A DNA stretch of 64,000 nt from Cephalopachus bancanus (taxonomy: Eukaryota; Chordata; Mammalia; Primates; Tarsiidae): NCBI GenBank assembly GCA_027257055.1, contig JAPVLO010000232.1, forward strand, positions 1,488,001 to 1,552,000, given 5' to 3'. Below, piece by piece: positions 37,069-47,899 of this stretch. How positions within the stretch are numbered: position 1 is the stretch's first letter; each line of letters opens with the position of its first letter. Below the pieces are notes generated by a model that searched no databases, was not told the DNA's origin, and saw only the letters and a list, made by a program, of their open reading frames with translations. A program made the translations under genes and the position numbers.

Positions 37069-37393
37069 GTTTTTGTTTGTCTTTTTGTGTTTTGTTTTGG
37101 TTTTTTTGAGTTGGAGTCTCACTCTGTCGCCCAGGCTGCAGTGCAGTGGCACGCTCATGGCCACTGCAGGCTCAACCTGCTGGGCTCCGGAGATCCTTCT
37201 GCCTCAGCCTTCCAAGTAACTGGAACAACAGGTGTGCACCACCACACCCAGCTAATTGTTTAATTTATTTTAGAGAGAAGGTCTTGCCGTGTTGCTCAGG
37301 CTGGTCTTGAAGCCCTGAGTTTAGGCAATCCTCTTGTCTCTGCCTCCCAAAGTGCTGGGATTACAGCATGAGCCACTGCACCCAACTGATTCT
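37069..37393 (-). mobile_element. Alu SINE
   Basis: Antisense dimer with a T/G-mixed head. TSD GTTACTTCT at 37060-37068 and 37394-37402. Confidence 0.95.
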
Positions 37394-37419
37394 GTTACTT
37401 CTTAAACGTGACAGATAGT

Positions 37420-37640
37420 TCTTGCTATGGAACGGACACTGTTCCGAGTGCTTTTAAATATTAAATTGTGTGATCTTTACAACAACGCTGTGAGCTGGGA
37501 ACTGCTGTTGTCTAAATTTTATGGAAGAGAAAACCGAGATCCAGAGAGGTTAAGCTACTGGCCCAAGGTCACCCAACTCATATATCATCTGGCTCCTGAA
37601 TTTACGCTTTTAAGCCCCATACTGTGCCGCCTCTCTTGCT
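37420..37640 (-). repeat. MIR SINE remnant
   Basis: Antisense MIR: GATCTTTACAACAACGCTGTGAG, GAAAACCGAGATCCAGAGAGGTTAAGC, CCAAGGTCACCC. Confidence 0.85.
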
Positions 37641-37904
37641 TGTGTATGCTCTCCCAGGATTTCCTCTGGAGATTTCATGCCCAGTTTTACAAAATTTTTC
37701 CCTGAGGTATAATACCCTCTTTGGGTGTTGGGCAATGTGTGTATCCCTCTGAAACTTCCCTGTGGCCCTTGGGGTATCTACTGGAGTCATGTGCTCACAG
37801 CATTATCCCACAGAAGACATCAGAATCCAACCTTCTTTCTCTCCAGCGATCAGGGCGCAAGGAAGCAATTTCTACCCATACAAACTTGAAGATATACAAT
37901 ATCA

Positions 37905-38238
37905 GGCCGGGCACAGTGGCTCACACCTGTAATCCTAGCACTTTGTGAGGCCTTGATGGGAGGATTGCTTGATCCCAGGAGTTGGAGACCAGCCTGGGCA
38001 ATATAGTGAAACCTCATCTCTGCAAAAAAATAAATCAAAATTAGCCGGGTATGGTGGTGCACTCCTGTAGTCCCAGCTGCTCGGAAGGCTGAGGTGAAAG
38101 GATAACCTGAGCCCAGGAAGTTGAGGCTGTGGTGGAAGGATTGTCTGAGCCCAGGAGGCTATGAGCCCTGACCATGCCACTGCCCTCTAGCCTGGGCAAC
38201 AGAGGGAGACCCTCGACTCAAAAAAATTAAAAAAAAGA
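37905..38238 (+). mobile_element. Alu SINE with a small internal duplication
   Basis: GGCCGGGCACAGTGGCTCACACC. GGATAACCTGAGCCCAGGAAG and GGATTGTCTGAGCCCAGGAGG are tandem versions of one segment in the second monomer. TSD ATACAAT(A/T)TCA. Confidence 0.9.
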
Positions 38239-38250
38239 AATACAATTTCA

Positions 38251-39003
38251 ACATGTAACAGACACTGTAATATCATCATCGTGGGAAATGCTCTGCCCTC
38301 GGCAAGCAAGGACACTCCTTTGGGGGTCTGTCACCCATCAGGGTGAGTTTGCAGGGGGTCATCCCAACGTGCCCCTTCCAGGCCCTTGGGAACAGGGCCA
38401 TGGCTTTTCGGGATGGCTGGCTGGAGGTGGGAGAGCAGTTGGGCGCTGTAGGACAGATCTCCTGCTGGGGGTGTGGCAGGCTGGAGGGAAGCCCAGGCCC
38501 TTGGCCTCCTTCCTCCAGGCCCTGACATCCCAGAAGGCTCTTCTAGTCCTCTGACCTTCTGTGTGTTCCTGGGTCTGTGCCCCAGTGACTTTCCTTGGGA
38601 GGGATTGGGTGAGCAGAGAAGATGGACTCGCAGCAGCTCAGGGTGGGTTTGTCTTTCTGCTCTCGCCAACTCTGGCCTGTGTCGCCGAGCCAGGCCTCGC
38701 TGCTGTGCAAAGCCTAGTCCCTGACTCTTCCTGGCCTTCCACTGGCTTCCTGCTCGTAATTCCTAAGCCCTCTGCTCGTTCTGCGTCTCCAAAATGCTTT
38801 CCTGGATCTTCTTCCCACTGGACCCGATGCTGAGCTGGAACTAAGCTGGCTTAGTGAATTCCTGCTAAGGAATTAGCTGATAACACCTAGGTGACAGCCT
38901 CGCCCCCACACACTGCATCTGCGTGTTGGAGGGACGTTAAAATCAAGCAATCTGAAACCTCCAAGCCGTGAACATCTAGGGAAGAATGTCTAGGGGACTG
39001 GTG
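38251..39003. other. GC-richer unique sequence
   Basis: No repeat or gene recognised. Overlapping open frames on both strands reflect composition. Confidence 0.4.
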
Positions 39004-39660
39004 TCTTAGCTCAGGCTGCTGTGACGAAATTCCGTCGACTGAGTGGCTTGTGAACACACCGGGAGTTTATCTCCTAAGGTTTTAGAGGCTCCGAAGTCCA
39101 TGATCAAGGCATAGCAGAGTCATATGTGGTGAGGGTCAGCTTCCCGGTCCATAGACAGCATCTTCTCACTGTGTTCTCCGTGTGATGGAATGGGGCAGGG
39201 CCACTCTCTGGGGTCTCTTTATAAGGCACCAGCCAGAGCCCTTATGACCTAATCACCGCTCAAAGGCTCCATTCCTGATACCGTCACCTTGGGGATCAGA
39301 GTTTCTTTTTCTTTTTTTTCCGAGACAGAGTCTCACTCTGTGGCTGGGGTTAGAGTACAATGGCACAATCATAACTCACTACAGCCTTGAACTTCTGGGC
39401 TCAAACGATCCTTCCACCTCAGCCTCCCGAGTAGCTGGGATTACAGGAATGAGCCACCACACCCAGCTAAGTTTTTGAATTTTTGTAGAGACGAGCTTTT
39501 GCTATGTTATCCAGGTTGGTCTCAAACTCCTAGTCTCAAATCATCCTCCCACCACAGCCTCCCAAAGCACTGGGATTCCAGGCTTTGGCCACCACACACA
39601 GCCTAGGTTTTCAACACATACATCGTGGTGGAACGCAAACATTCAGTCTGTAGCAGGTGG
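39004..39660 (+). repeat. Old interspersed repeat, split by an Alu
   Basis: TGTCTTAGCTCAGGCTGCTGTGACGAAATTCC, TTTATAAGGCACCAGCCAGAGCCCTTATGACC and, after the Alu, TTTTCAACACATACATCG are parts of a common old mammalian repeat I do not name. Confidence 0.65.
39304..39604 (-). mobile_element. Alu SINE
   Basis: Antisense dimer with TTTCCGAGACAGAGTCTCAC head. J-like rather than lemur type in the linker (GAATTTTTGTAGAGACGAGC). Confidence 0.9.
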
Positions 39661-39957
39661 AGTCCTGTGGCTGTCCTCACATTTGTTTGTGCATCTAAAA
39701 CCCGCCCTTAATGGCAGTGTCAGGTCCATGGGCGTTCTCAATTCCAGCACAAAAACATTCACTTGGAGCAATGGCTGTTTCTCTCTGAGCTTGTTCTTAG
39801 GACTCAAGTCCAAGTCCCACGACCCAGACCAGGGCTGGCTAGCAACTTTAGCTTATTAGCAACTGGAGCTGGGTCTTTTGCCAAGTGAAGTATTTCCTCT
39901 GATGTCACTGGGCTGCCCATCAAGGATCTGAGGTGGGTCGTTGCCAGGAACACCTGA

Positions 39958-40078
39958 GTTGGGGAGGAGGCTTGGCCTTCGAGGAAGGGGGCCATGTGCT
40001 GCCTGGCAGGAGAGGGGTGTCTGCTCCAGGCTGGCCTCTGTGGCTGCCGATTCTCTGGGGTAATGCACTTTTGACCCA
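39958..40078 (+). repeat. Local direct duplication, copy 1
   Basis: 40008-40078 matches 40769-40840 at all but a couple of positions. Weaker similarity extends upstream (GTTGGGGAGGAGGCTTGG against TGTGGGGAGTAGGAGGTTGG). Confidence 0.85.
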
Positions 40079-40378
40079 AGAGGGGAAGAAAGGTGCAAAC
40101 AGAAGAGTTATAGCAGCAGGCTGTCACTGGGTGGGACTTTTGTCCTGGTGGACTGGTGACGGCCCGACCTCTCCTCCTCCCTCCGAGGCTGCATCCTCCC
40201 TGGCCTCCCCACCCTGCTCTCCCCACGGGCTCCTCTTAAAGAGCAAATGCCTGGGTGATGCCTTTTGCTTCCAAAACCTTCTCTGTTGTTCTTCCTTGGC
40301 CCCTTTCTCAAAATACTCCTCTCTCTTTCCTTCTGAGATGCCAGACCGCTGGCATCTGTGCCCCTCTCTTGCTTAGGC

Positions 40379-40737
40379 TGCTGTCTCTGGCTCGCCAGGG
40401 TTTCATAATTGCCTCTGGTTAAAGTTTAAATAGATGGGTTTCAGCCCGAGAGAAAAATGTAAACAAGCCCTTTCCGCAGCCTTTCCAAATTGCTGACTTC
40501 CAGCGCTTTTGAATTCTGTGCGAGGAAATTCACCCGGCTCCTCCCTGACCAAGGAACTGAGCCGCTGGGAGAGCCTCTCCGAAACTGCCGAGGGGCTCTG
40601 GGTGAGCCACACTCTTCCTCTCGACTCAGTGAAGCCATGGGGACTGGTGTATTGAGGCGTGATCGCAGTTGAGCGGTCATCAGAGTCTGTCTTCTGAGCA
40701 GGAAGGAACTGTCATTTCCCTGCTGGAGGTTCTTCTT
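40379..40737. other. Repeat-free stretch between the duplicate copies
   Basis: Includes AAAATGTAAACAAGCCC, a forkhead-like site. No gene evidence. Confidence 0.3.
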
Positions 40738-40840
40738 TGTGGGGAGTAGGAGGTTGGTTTTGTGGCCCAGGAGAGGTGTGTCTGCTCCAGGCTGGCCTCT
40801 GTGGCTGCCGATTCTCTGGGTTAATGCACTTTTGACCCAC
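40738..40840 (+). repeat. Local direct duplication, copy 2
   Basis: Shares GTCTGCTCCAGGCTGGCCTC and TGGCTGCCGATTCTCTGGG with copy 1. Offset about 760 bp, same orientation. Confidence 0.85.
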
Positions 40841-41016
40841 TTTGGTTGATGAGGCTGACTTGTGAGTCCTGAGAATGAGACCATACTTGCCCCACGCAGA
40901 AGGAAGAGGAGAGGCCAGGCTTGAGCTCCTGTGTTCAGACACAGATCCCTAGGGTGCAGTGTTTTTTTGGAAGAAAGTGGACCTTCTTTTAAATTGAGTC
41001 TTGATTAAGAATATTT

Positions 41017-41286
41017 ACTTTCTGGCTGGTCATGGTGGCTCACACTTGTAATCCCAGCACTTTGAGAAGCGGGGGCGGGAGGATTGCCTGAGTCCAGGGG
41101 TTTAATTTTCTCTACAAAACATTAAAAAATTAGCTGGGTGTGGTGGTGTGCATCTGTAGTCCCAGCTACTCAGGAGACAGGTGGAAGGATTGCCTGAGCC
41201 CAGGAGGTTGAGGCTGTGGTGGCCATGAGTGTGCTACTGTACTCCAGCCTGGGTGACAGAGTGAGACCCCAACTCAAAAGAAAAGA
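41017..41286 (+). mobile_element. Alu SINE with a deletion in the first monomer
   Basis: GGCTGGTCATGGTGGCTCACAC. Sequence between AGTCCAGGGGTTT and CTCTACAAAAC is lost. TSD AAGAATATT at 41007-41015 and 41287-41295. Confidence 0.9.
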
Positions 41287-41454
41287 AAGAATATTGGCAT
41301 TCTATCTTTTTTCTGCTCTGTGTACTTGGTGCACTTGTGACCTGGTCTCAGTATGGATTCAGCAATAATTTGAGATGTCTTAGTCAAGGATTTGATCAGC
41401 TCCCTGCCTTCCCCTACTCAAAAACCTTCAACAGTTTCCCATTTCAAGGTCAGA

Positions 41455-41756
41455 TTTTTTTTTTTTTTTTTTTTTTAGTTGGAGTCTCACTCTGTCGCCC
41501 AGACTGGAGTGCAGTGGCCGCTCCCGGCCACCGCAGCCTCGACCTGCTGGGCTCCAGCGATCCTTCCGCCTCAGCCTTCCAAGCAGCTGGAGCTACAGGC
41601 ACGCGCTACCACACCAGGCTAATTTTTTTTTTTTTTTATTGTAGAGATGAGGTCTCACCAAGTTGCCCAGGCGGGTCTCGAACCCGTGGCTCAGGCAATC
41701 CACTCACCTCAGCCTCCCAAAGCGCGGGATTACAGGCTGAGCCACCGAGCCTGGCT
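41455..41756 (-). mobile_element. Alu SINE, lemur type, young
   Basis: 22-T head, CGCTCCCGGCCACCGCAGCC, AAAGCGCGGGATTACAG. TSD CAAG(G/T)TCAGA at 41445-41454 and 41757-41766. Confidence 0.95.
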
Positions 41757-41766
41757 CAAGTTCAGA

Positions 41767-42240
41767 CTTTTCTTTGGAAACTTTCCTGGATGGTTTCCAG
41801 TTCACTCCCACCTTCCACTGTCCCAGCCACCTCTGAACTCAAGTGAACTCCTCTACCCAGCTCCCATCACCTGTCCCTTACCCTGAAGTGTCCCGATGCC
41901 TGGGATCCCTCCTCTGTTTGGCTCAGCGTCTTCCCAGAACCTTGTCCAGGGCCCTGGGAAATCTTCCTGGCACACCTGGCACAGCCAGAAGAAGCCACTC
42001 CACCTTGTAGTGCTCAAGCCCAAGATGATTCCCTTGGCCAGAAACCTTTTGCCTGGTCTGCAATCAAGCCTATGTTTGCGTGTCAGCGTCCGACACTTCG
42101 TATGTAGCTCTTTGAGTGTATGATGATTCCTTCTGTCTCCCCACGTTGTCCAGCCTGGTGTATGCCCCATCATCAGTGCTCAGTAAATATGCAATCTTTA
42201 TTTTCAACCTCTTGGAAAAATTGATGTCAACATTTTACAA
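41767..42240. other. Unique with an L2-end remnant
   Basis: 42155-42205 (ATGCCCCATCATCAGTGCTCAGTAAATATG) resembles an L2/MIR end. The rest is unrecognised. Confidence 0.4.
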
Positions 42241-42250
42241 ATAGCTCTTG

Positions 42251-42507
42251 GCTAGGAGCGGTGGCTCATGCCTGTAATTCCAGCACTTTAGGAGGCCGAA
42301 GTGAGAGGACTGCCTAAGCCCAGGGGTTTGAGACCAACCTGGGCAACTTGACAAGACCTTGTCTCTACATAGAAATAAAAAAAATTCGCTGGGCATAATG
42401 GCATACACCTGTGGTACCAACTACTTGGAAGGCTGCAGTGACTGTGATTGTGCCATTGCACTCCAGACTGGGCGACAGAGTAAGACCTTGACTCAGTTAA
42501 GCAATTA
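42251..42507 (+). mobile_element. Alu SINE, internally deleted
   Basis: TSD ATAGCTCTTG at 42241-42250 and 42508-42517. Second monomer shortened. The A tail has decayed to AGTTAAGCAATTA. Confidence 0.95.
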
Positions 42508-42517
42508 ATAGCTCTTG

Positions 42518-42690
42518 AGAGGGATCAAGAAAAGTGAAGAAAGGATTTTGGAGTCAGACAGACTTGAGTTCAAATCTAAGCTCTGCTGCTTAGGTCCACT
42601 ACTACCTAATTCTTATGCTCACTTTCTTCGTCTATAAAATGAAGACAATGAAATCTCTTCTGCAGGTTTCTATGAGGATTAAAATGGAAC
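42518..42690 (+). repeat. MIR SINE remnant
   Basis: GGAGTCAGACAGACTTGAGTTCAAATCTAAGCTCTGC, TATAAAATGAAGACAATGAAATC. Confidence 0.85.
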
Positions 42691-42919
42691 CATGCCTAGT
42701 ACAGAGCCTAACACAGTTCTGTCTCATTTCTACCCTCTCTTACTGCCAGACATTTTAGATATTGAGACATTTTACTCTGGGACATGGATCTTTTGTAAGA
42801 TGTGGCTTAACCCTGGCCTTGCCTGGCCTTGGGTCTTGTTGATAATTTGGTTTCTTATTGCCAAGAAGAGTCTGTCAGTCTTAGGATCTCTGCTTTAACC
42901 TAAACGCTAGTCATTTGTG

Positions 42920-43100
42920 CCTTAACACACCAAAAGGGAGAGAAATAATGAGGTGTGCCCATCCCCTTCCAATCATGACCAGGAATTCCGTTTTCCAGGT
43001 TTCTCTGGGTTCCCCTTGGCCAGGAAGAGGTTCGCTTGGCAGGCTGTGGGCCTTAGGATTTTATTGTTGGTTGATAGCCCTAGTTATTGATCACCAGAAG
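42920..43100 (+). mobile_element. Old MaLR/ERVL-like internal 3' fragment
   Basis: AAAGGGAGAGAAATAATGAGG, TTCCAGGTTTCTCTGGG and GGGCCTTAGGATTTTATTGTTGG parallel 4620-4725. Non-coding relic. Confidence 0.45.
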
Positions 43101-43149
43101 AAAGGGAGGAGGAAAAGGCAGTCTCTCTGCTTGGTGCTGAGTTAGGATC

Positions 43150-43605
43150 ACTTCCACATGGAGTCCACCATGGAGGCCAATGTAGCTTGGATGCTAGCCG
43201 GCCATGTTGACTTCTGGTGAACCCCAGTTCCAGGAAGGCCGCTAAGATTTCCAGTGTATCTGTTATTCCTTGTATCAGAGCAGACTTAGCACAAATCCTG
43301 CTGTTAAGTCAAAACCACCTTGACCATACATCTGGCCCTTAGGAGATTCACATGGCATCCTTGCCTCTCCCTGGCAGGTGGATGTCTATTGTTCTGCACA
43401 CTCTGCCACCCCCTACCCCTTGTAAAGAAACCCTGAATTTGGGGAATAACAGGAGAGGGGGCACAAAGAACAACCATTGCAGCTCCCAGTTGCCTGGGAC
43501 ACAGATGCAGCTTCTGTCCATGAGTCCCTGTTAAATGTTTCTATTTGTCAGCCTCTTGCTTCGGCCCCTTGGCTTCCTTGGACTTCAAGGGTGGGTTTGC
43601 ATAGA
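43150..43605 (+). mobile_element. Possible old LTR
   Basis: CCTTGTAAAGAAACCCTGAATTTGGGG and TAAATGTTTCTATTTGTCAGCCTCTTGCTTCGGCCCC look like an R/U5 region downstream of the internal fragment. Edges not defined. Confidence 0.35.
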
Positions 43606-43676
43606 CGTCCCCACCACAGAACATCCATGACATGGGGTGGTCTCTTCACTTCCAATGTTTACTTTAAAGAGAAGAG

Positions 43677-43924
43677 GCCGGTTGCAGTGGCTCAGCCTGT
43701 AATCCCAGCATTTAGGGAGGCCGAAGTGAGAGGATTACCTGAGCCCCCCAAAATCGAAACATTAGCCAGGTGTGGTGGTGCATGCCTGTGGTTCCAGCTA
43801 CTTGGAAGACTGAGGCGGAAGGATTGCTTGAGCCCAGCAGGTCGAGGCTGCGGTGGCTGTGAGCACGCCACTGCACTCCAGCCTGGGCGACAGAGTAAGA
43901 CTCCGACTCAAAAGAAAAAAAAAA
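43677..43924 (+). mobile_element. Alu SINE, lemur type, deleted first monomer
   Basis: GGCCGGTTGCAGTGGCTCAGCC. Jumps from ACCTGAGCCCCCC to AAAATCGAAACATTAGCC. Flanked by AAGAGAAGAG-like sequence. Confidence 0.9.
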
Positions 43925-44039
43925 GAAGAGAGGAGAAGAGACACCCACTAGGGCCACTCTTCCCTCCCCCCTCCGCCAGAAGTCACCCTTTTCTTCCCAT
44001 GGGAGGGAGCAGTGGGCTCCATACGCCGTTCCATATGCC

Positions 44040-44250
44040 TTGAGTGACTACTCCGTGTCAGGTAGTAAGATGAAGAGGAGTCAGGCAAAGGCTATGCCTT
44101 TCTAAGTCTTCCGTCTAATGGGCCTGGTGGGGAGGCCAGGGAAGATCCTCTGACTAAGCAAGGACTATTGTGCAGAGGAGGAAGAGTCCACATGTCAGGA
44201 GAAGTTCCTGGGAGAAGTAGCACTTGAGCTGAGTTTTGGCTGTTCACAGA
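44040..44250 (+). repeat. L2-type remnant
   Basis: GGCCAGGGAAGATCCTCTGACTAAGC and GAAGTAGCACTTGAGCTGAGTTTTGG follow L2 order. Confidence 0.55.
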
Positions 44251-44456
44251 CTGCTGGGACCAAGCTCTCCAGGTAGAGCCCCTGCCCTCAGGCCTGGCCC
44301 TCTGGTCACCCCATGCAGTACGAGGCATCGGCTCTGCCATCTTGAACTCTACAACTGTCTTCTCCTGGGTCTAGGTGACATCCATGCTTCCTGGGTGGCA
44401 GCAGCACTTATTAGTGCTGGTTCTGATCAGAGAACTGATGTTAGAAATCGCTGTGA

Positions 44457-44757
44457 CTGGTCGGACTCATTGGCTCAGCCTGTAATCCCAGCACTTTGGG
44501 AGGCTGAGGCAAGTGGATTCCCTGAGCCCATGGGTTTGAGACCAACCCATGCAACTTGGCGAGACCTCATCTCTACAATAAATCAAAAATTAGCTGGGCA
44601 TGGTAGCGCACACCTGTAGTTCCAGCTACTTGGAAGGCTGAGGTGGAAGGATCGCCGGAACCCAGCAGGTTGACGCTGGGGTGGCAATGAGTGTGCTACT
44701 GCCCTCAAGCCTGGGCAACAGAGTGAGACTCCAACTAAAAAAAAAAAAAAAAAAAAA
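44457..44757 (+). mobile_element. Alu SINE, lemur type
   Basis: TSD AGAAATCGCTGTG at 44443-44455 and 44758-44770. CTACAATAAATCAAAAATTAGC linker. ~22-A tail. Confidence 0.95.
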
Positions 44758-45337
44758 AGAAATCGCTGTGTCTGCTTTTGTGGCCAAGGCCAGAACACAA
44801 GCGGCATGGCCTACACTCCCTGGGTGGGGCGGGGCTGTGCTTGTGATCTGGGCTGGTACAGCTTACTGGTGAGCTGTGCTGGTGTGTGTGCTGGTGCGTA
44901 CAGTTCTGTGTCTGTGTGTGTGTGAGTCTGAGAGTGTGTGGGTGTGTGTCCGTTTGGATGGGTGGCGAGATGTTTATAGGTAGGCGTTGCCACAGAAAAC
45001 AGAAGTAGATATTCAGAAAACAAAGTGGCAGCTCAAAACCTCACAGACAAGCCAGGAGACTGCTCAGAGAACGGGAGACTGAAGCAGCCTCAACCAAAAC
45101 AAAATGAAACAGAGAAGAAAGTCGCATCAGGAGAGGAAGATGCCAGTGTCATGCTGAAGAAACCCCAAATGTCACAGCATGAATTAAAATGGGTGATTCT
45201 ATCTCACTAGTCAGATGCTTTTACAATATTTTCTTCTTTAAAGTGTTATAAAATTATCAAAATCACAATATGTATGGCAGAAAACACAGATGATACAGAA
45301 AAACACAAACAAAATTGCTATAATTTTTTTAAATTTT
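44758..45337. other. Unique sequence with a GT-rich patch
   Basis: 44880-44955 is imperfect GTGT/GTCTGTG. A 61-codon plus frame at 45025-45210 has no ATG (opens on GTG) and no motif. Confidence 0.35.
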
Positions 45338-45361
45338 TATTTATTTATTTATTTATTTTAT
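45338..45361. repeat. (ATTT)n microsatellite
   Basis: About six TTTA units heading the adjacent antisense monomer. Confidence 0.9.
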
Positions 45362-45362
45362 A

Positions 45363-45478
45363 AAAAGGAAGTCTCGCTGTGTTGCCCAGGCTGGTCTCAA
45401 ACTCCTGGACTCAAGCAACCCTCCTGCCTTGCCCTTTGAAAGTGCTGACATTACAGGTATGAACCACCCCACCCAGGC
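45363..45478 (-). mobile_element. Alu monomer
   Basis: AAAAGGAAGTCTCGCTGTGTTGCCC to ACCACCCCACCCAGGCT. Confidence 0.85.
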
Positions 45479-46467
45479 TCTATAATGTTTTAAATTTACA
45501 TACATCATATTTTATTTATTTGGATCACTGATTGATCGTAACTTTGCTTTCTACGTGCATATAAAAGTTTTTTTCTCCAACACAAAAAACATTAAAAATA
45601 AGTTCTGAAATTGACTTACTGAAGAACCCGTAAAAGGTCTCATTATTAGCACAAATTGAGAAGCTATAATGAAGATACTCTAATAATAGTGAAGTGATTG
45701 AAGATGTCAGAGCAAAAAAATATAGATCCCAGGGATGTTATTAAGATTTTTCATTTCAGTCCATGTAGAAATGTTAGTTCCTTTACCAATAAAAATTAAA
45801 AGGTTAGTTGTCCTTCTGATTAGATTCTTTAAGCTTCACTTCTGAAACATTTATAGGATTGGCTTTAGGTGAGGGGGCTTTAGCAAATGTTAATATAACA
45901 CTGGAATAAGCTTGGCATCCAGGTCTCAGAAAAGCCTTTTGAATCTATTACTTTATAATTATAGTTGTATGGATTGGTTTTCAGTTACCTTCCTAGAATT
46001 ATAATGGCTTCAAATGACTAATGGATTTGCCAGTCTCACAAATAGTTAAAAGAATATTGAGTCTTTGACAGTGAGCCAGGGATGTTTCTTGTGCTTTGGT
46101 TAAAGCAAAAAACTGTACTTCCCATTTGAATAAAGTTGTATACACATGCTGGCTTACTAGGGAGGGTGACCGGAGGGTGAGCTGGGGCATTCAGAGTGGA
46201 GAGTGGATTAGGGGAGGAAGGAAAGAGCAGCTAAGTGTGATGCTCACTGTGACTGCCTACAGTAGGCACTCAAGAAATAATTATTGAAAGAAACGAGGGA
46301 ATGAATAATAACTACAAAGAAAATGCCATCAGTGCCTAATTCAAACGAAGCTCACAGTTTTGCTTCAGGACAGTTATCGTGTATCTTCCTTAGAATACAG
46401 GCTTGGTGATATTGAAAGATGTATAGTTTTCAGAAGTTGTGAGATCCTTTAAAAAAAGTAAGCATTT
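45479..46467. other. AT-rich unique sequence with an L2/MIR end
   Basis: 46250-46305 (CCTACAGTAGGCACTCAAGAAATAATTATTGAAAG) is an L2/MIR end. No other feature recognised. Confidence 0.4.
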
Positions 46468-46740
46468 GGCCAGGCGCAGTGGCTCATGCCTACAATCCCA
46501 GCACTTTGGGAGGCCAAGGAGAGGGGTTCAAGACCAGCCTGAGAATCTTGGCGAGACTTCATCTCTACAATAAATCGGAAAATTAGCCGGGGTGTAGTGG
46601 CATGTGCCTGTAGTTCCAGCTACTTGGAAGACTGAGGCTGCAGGATCGCCAGAGCTTAACAAGTCAAGGCTGCAGTGACTGTGGGCATGCCACTGCACTC
46701 CAGCCTGGGTGACGGGTGAGACTCTAACTCAAGAAATAAA
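46468..46740 (+). mobile_element. Alu SINE, lemur type, deleted
   Basis: GGCCAGGCGCAGTGGCTCATGCC. ~25 bp lost in the first monomer (AGGCCAAGGAGAGGGGTTCAAG). AATAAATCGGAAAATTAGCC linker. Confidence 0.9.
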
Positions 46741-47082
46741 ATTTTAAAAATTAATCAGTTTTGGAAAGGAACGAAAATCTATGGTTTAGATTTTGTTAAA
46801 AAGACTGTTTTTAAGTTTAAAGTCATTGTTCCTTTAGGAACATAAAAATGCATTGGGTATAAATTGGTTTACTTACAAAATCATTAAATATTTAAACTTA
46901 TAATTTATTCAAATAATACAAATCTAATAATTGAACTTTTTCCTTTCAAAACTAATTACAGAGGGAGTGACAACCTGTTGGACTTTTAGATGTCAGATAT
47001 CATTTAGCTTTTGCCAAGTGAGGAGAAACCAGCAAAAAGTTAGAGAAGAGGCCATACAAATAACACTAAAACCGAAACCAAT
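46741..47082. other. AT-rich unique sequence
   Basis: Nothing recognised. Confidence 0.4.
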
Positions 47083-47368
47083 TCAGGCGTGGTGGCTCCC
47101 ACCTATAATCCCAGCATTTTGGGAGGCCAAGTCAAGAGAATTGTCTGAGCCCAGGCAATTTGAGACCAGACTGGGCAACTCGGTGATACCTTGTCTCTAC
47201 AGTAAATCAAAAAATTAGCCAGGTGTGTTACCTGTGGTTCCAGCTACTTGGAAGGCTGAGGCAGAAGGATCACCTGAGCCCAGGAGGTCAAGGCTGTGGT
47301 GGCCATGAGTGTGTTACTGCACTCCAACTTGGGCAACAGAGTGAGACCCCAACTCAAAAAAACAAAAC
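47083..47368 (+). mobile_element. Alu SINE, slightly 5'-truncated
   Basis: Starts CAGGCGTGGTGGCTCCC. CTACAGTAAATCAAAAAATTAGCC. AAAACAAAACAAAACC tail; AAACCA on both flanks. Confidence 0.9.
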
Positions 47369-47584
47369 AAAACCAGACTTATATATTTTTTCTAGACCCA
47401 TTGCCTTTCATCAGACATTTATTTTCAGAAAAGATATAGGAAGAAACTTTTTTTTCCCTAAAAAAAAGCATTTTAATTTTCTTTTCTTTTTATTTCTCCC
47501 TTTTTTTTTAAAGGTGGGAAAGCAGGATTTCTTGAGAAGACAGAAAAATTCCCAGAGTGAACCCAAGGGAGTTGCCCATTTTTT
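47369..47584. other. Unique sequence with poly-T/poly-A tracts
   Basis: No feature recognised. Confidence 0.4.
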
Positions 47585-47884
47585 TATTTATTTATTTATT
47601 TTTTTTTGAGTTGGAGTCTCACTCTGTTACCCAGACTGGAGTGCAGTGGCCACTCCCGACCACCGCAGCCTGGACCTGCTGGGCTCCGGCAATCCTTCCG
47701 CTTCAGCCTTCCGAGTAGCTGGAACTACAGGTGCACGCTACCACGCCCGGCTAATTTTTTGATTTATTGCAGAGATGAGGTCTCGCCTGCCCAGGCGGGT
47801 CTCGAACCCGCGGGCTCAGGCAATCCACTCACCTCAGCCTCCCAAAGGCGCGCGGGATTACAGGCTGAGCCACCGAGCCCAGCT
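47585..47884 (-). mobile_element. Alu SINE, young lemur lineage (variant)
   Basis: TTTATTTATTTA-type head. Antisense CTCGCCTGCCCAGGCGGG is a 4-nt-deleted relative of the 5-nt-deleted lineage. AAAGGCGCGCGGGATTACAG. Confidence 0.95.
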
Positions 47885-47899
47885 TGGGTTTGCCAATTT

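Noticed and set aside
45025..45210. 61-residue hydrophilic plus frame
   Set aside because: Starts on GTG, with no ATG, splice site or recognised similarity.
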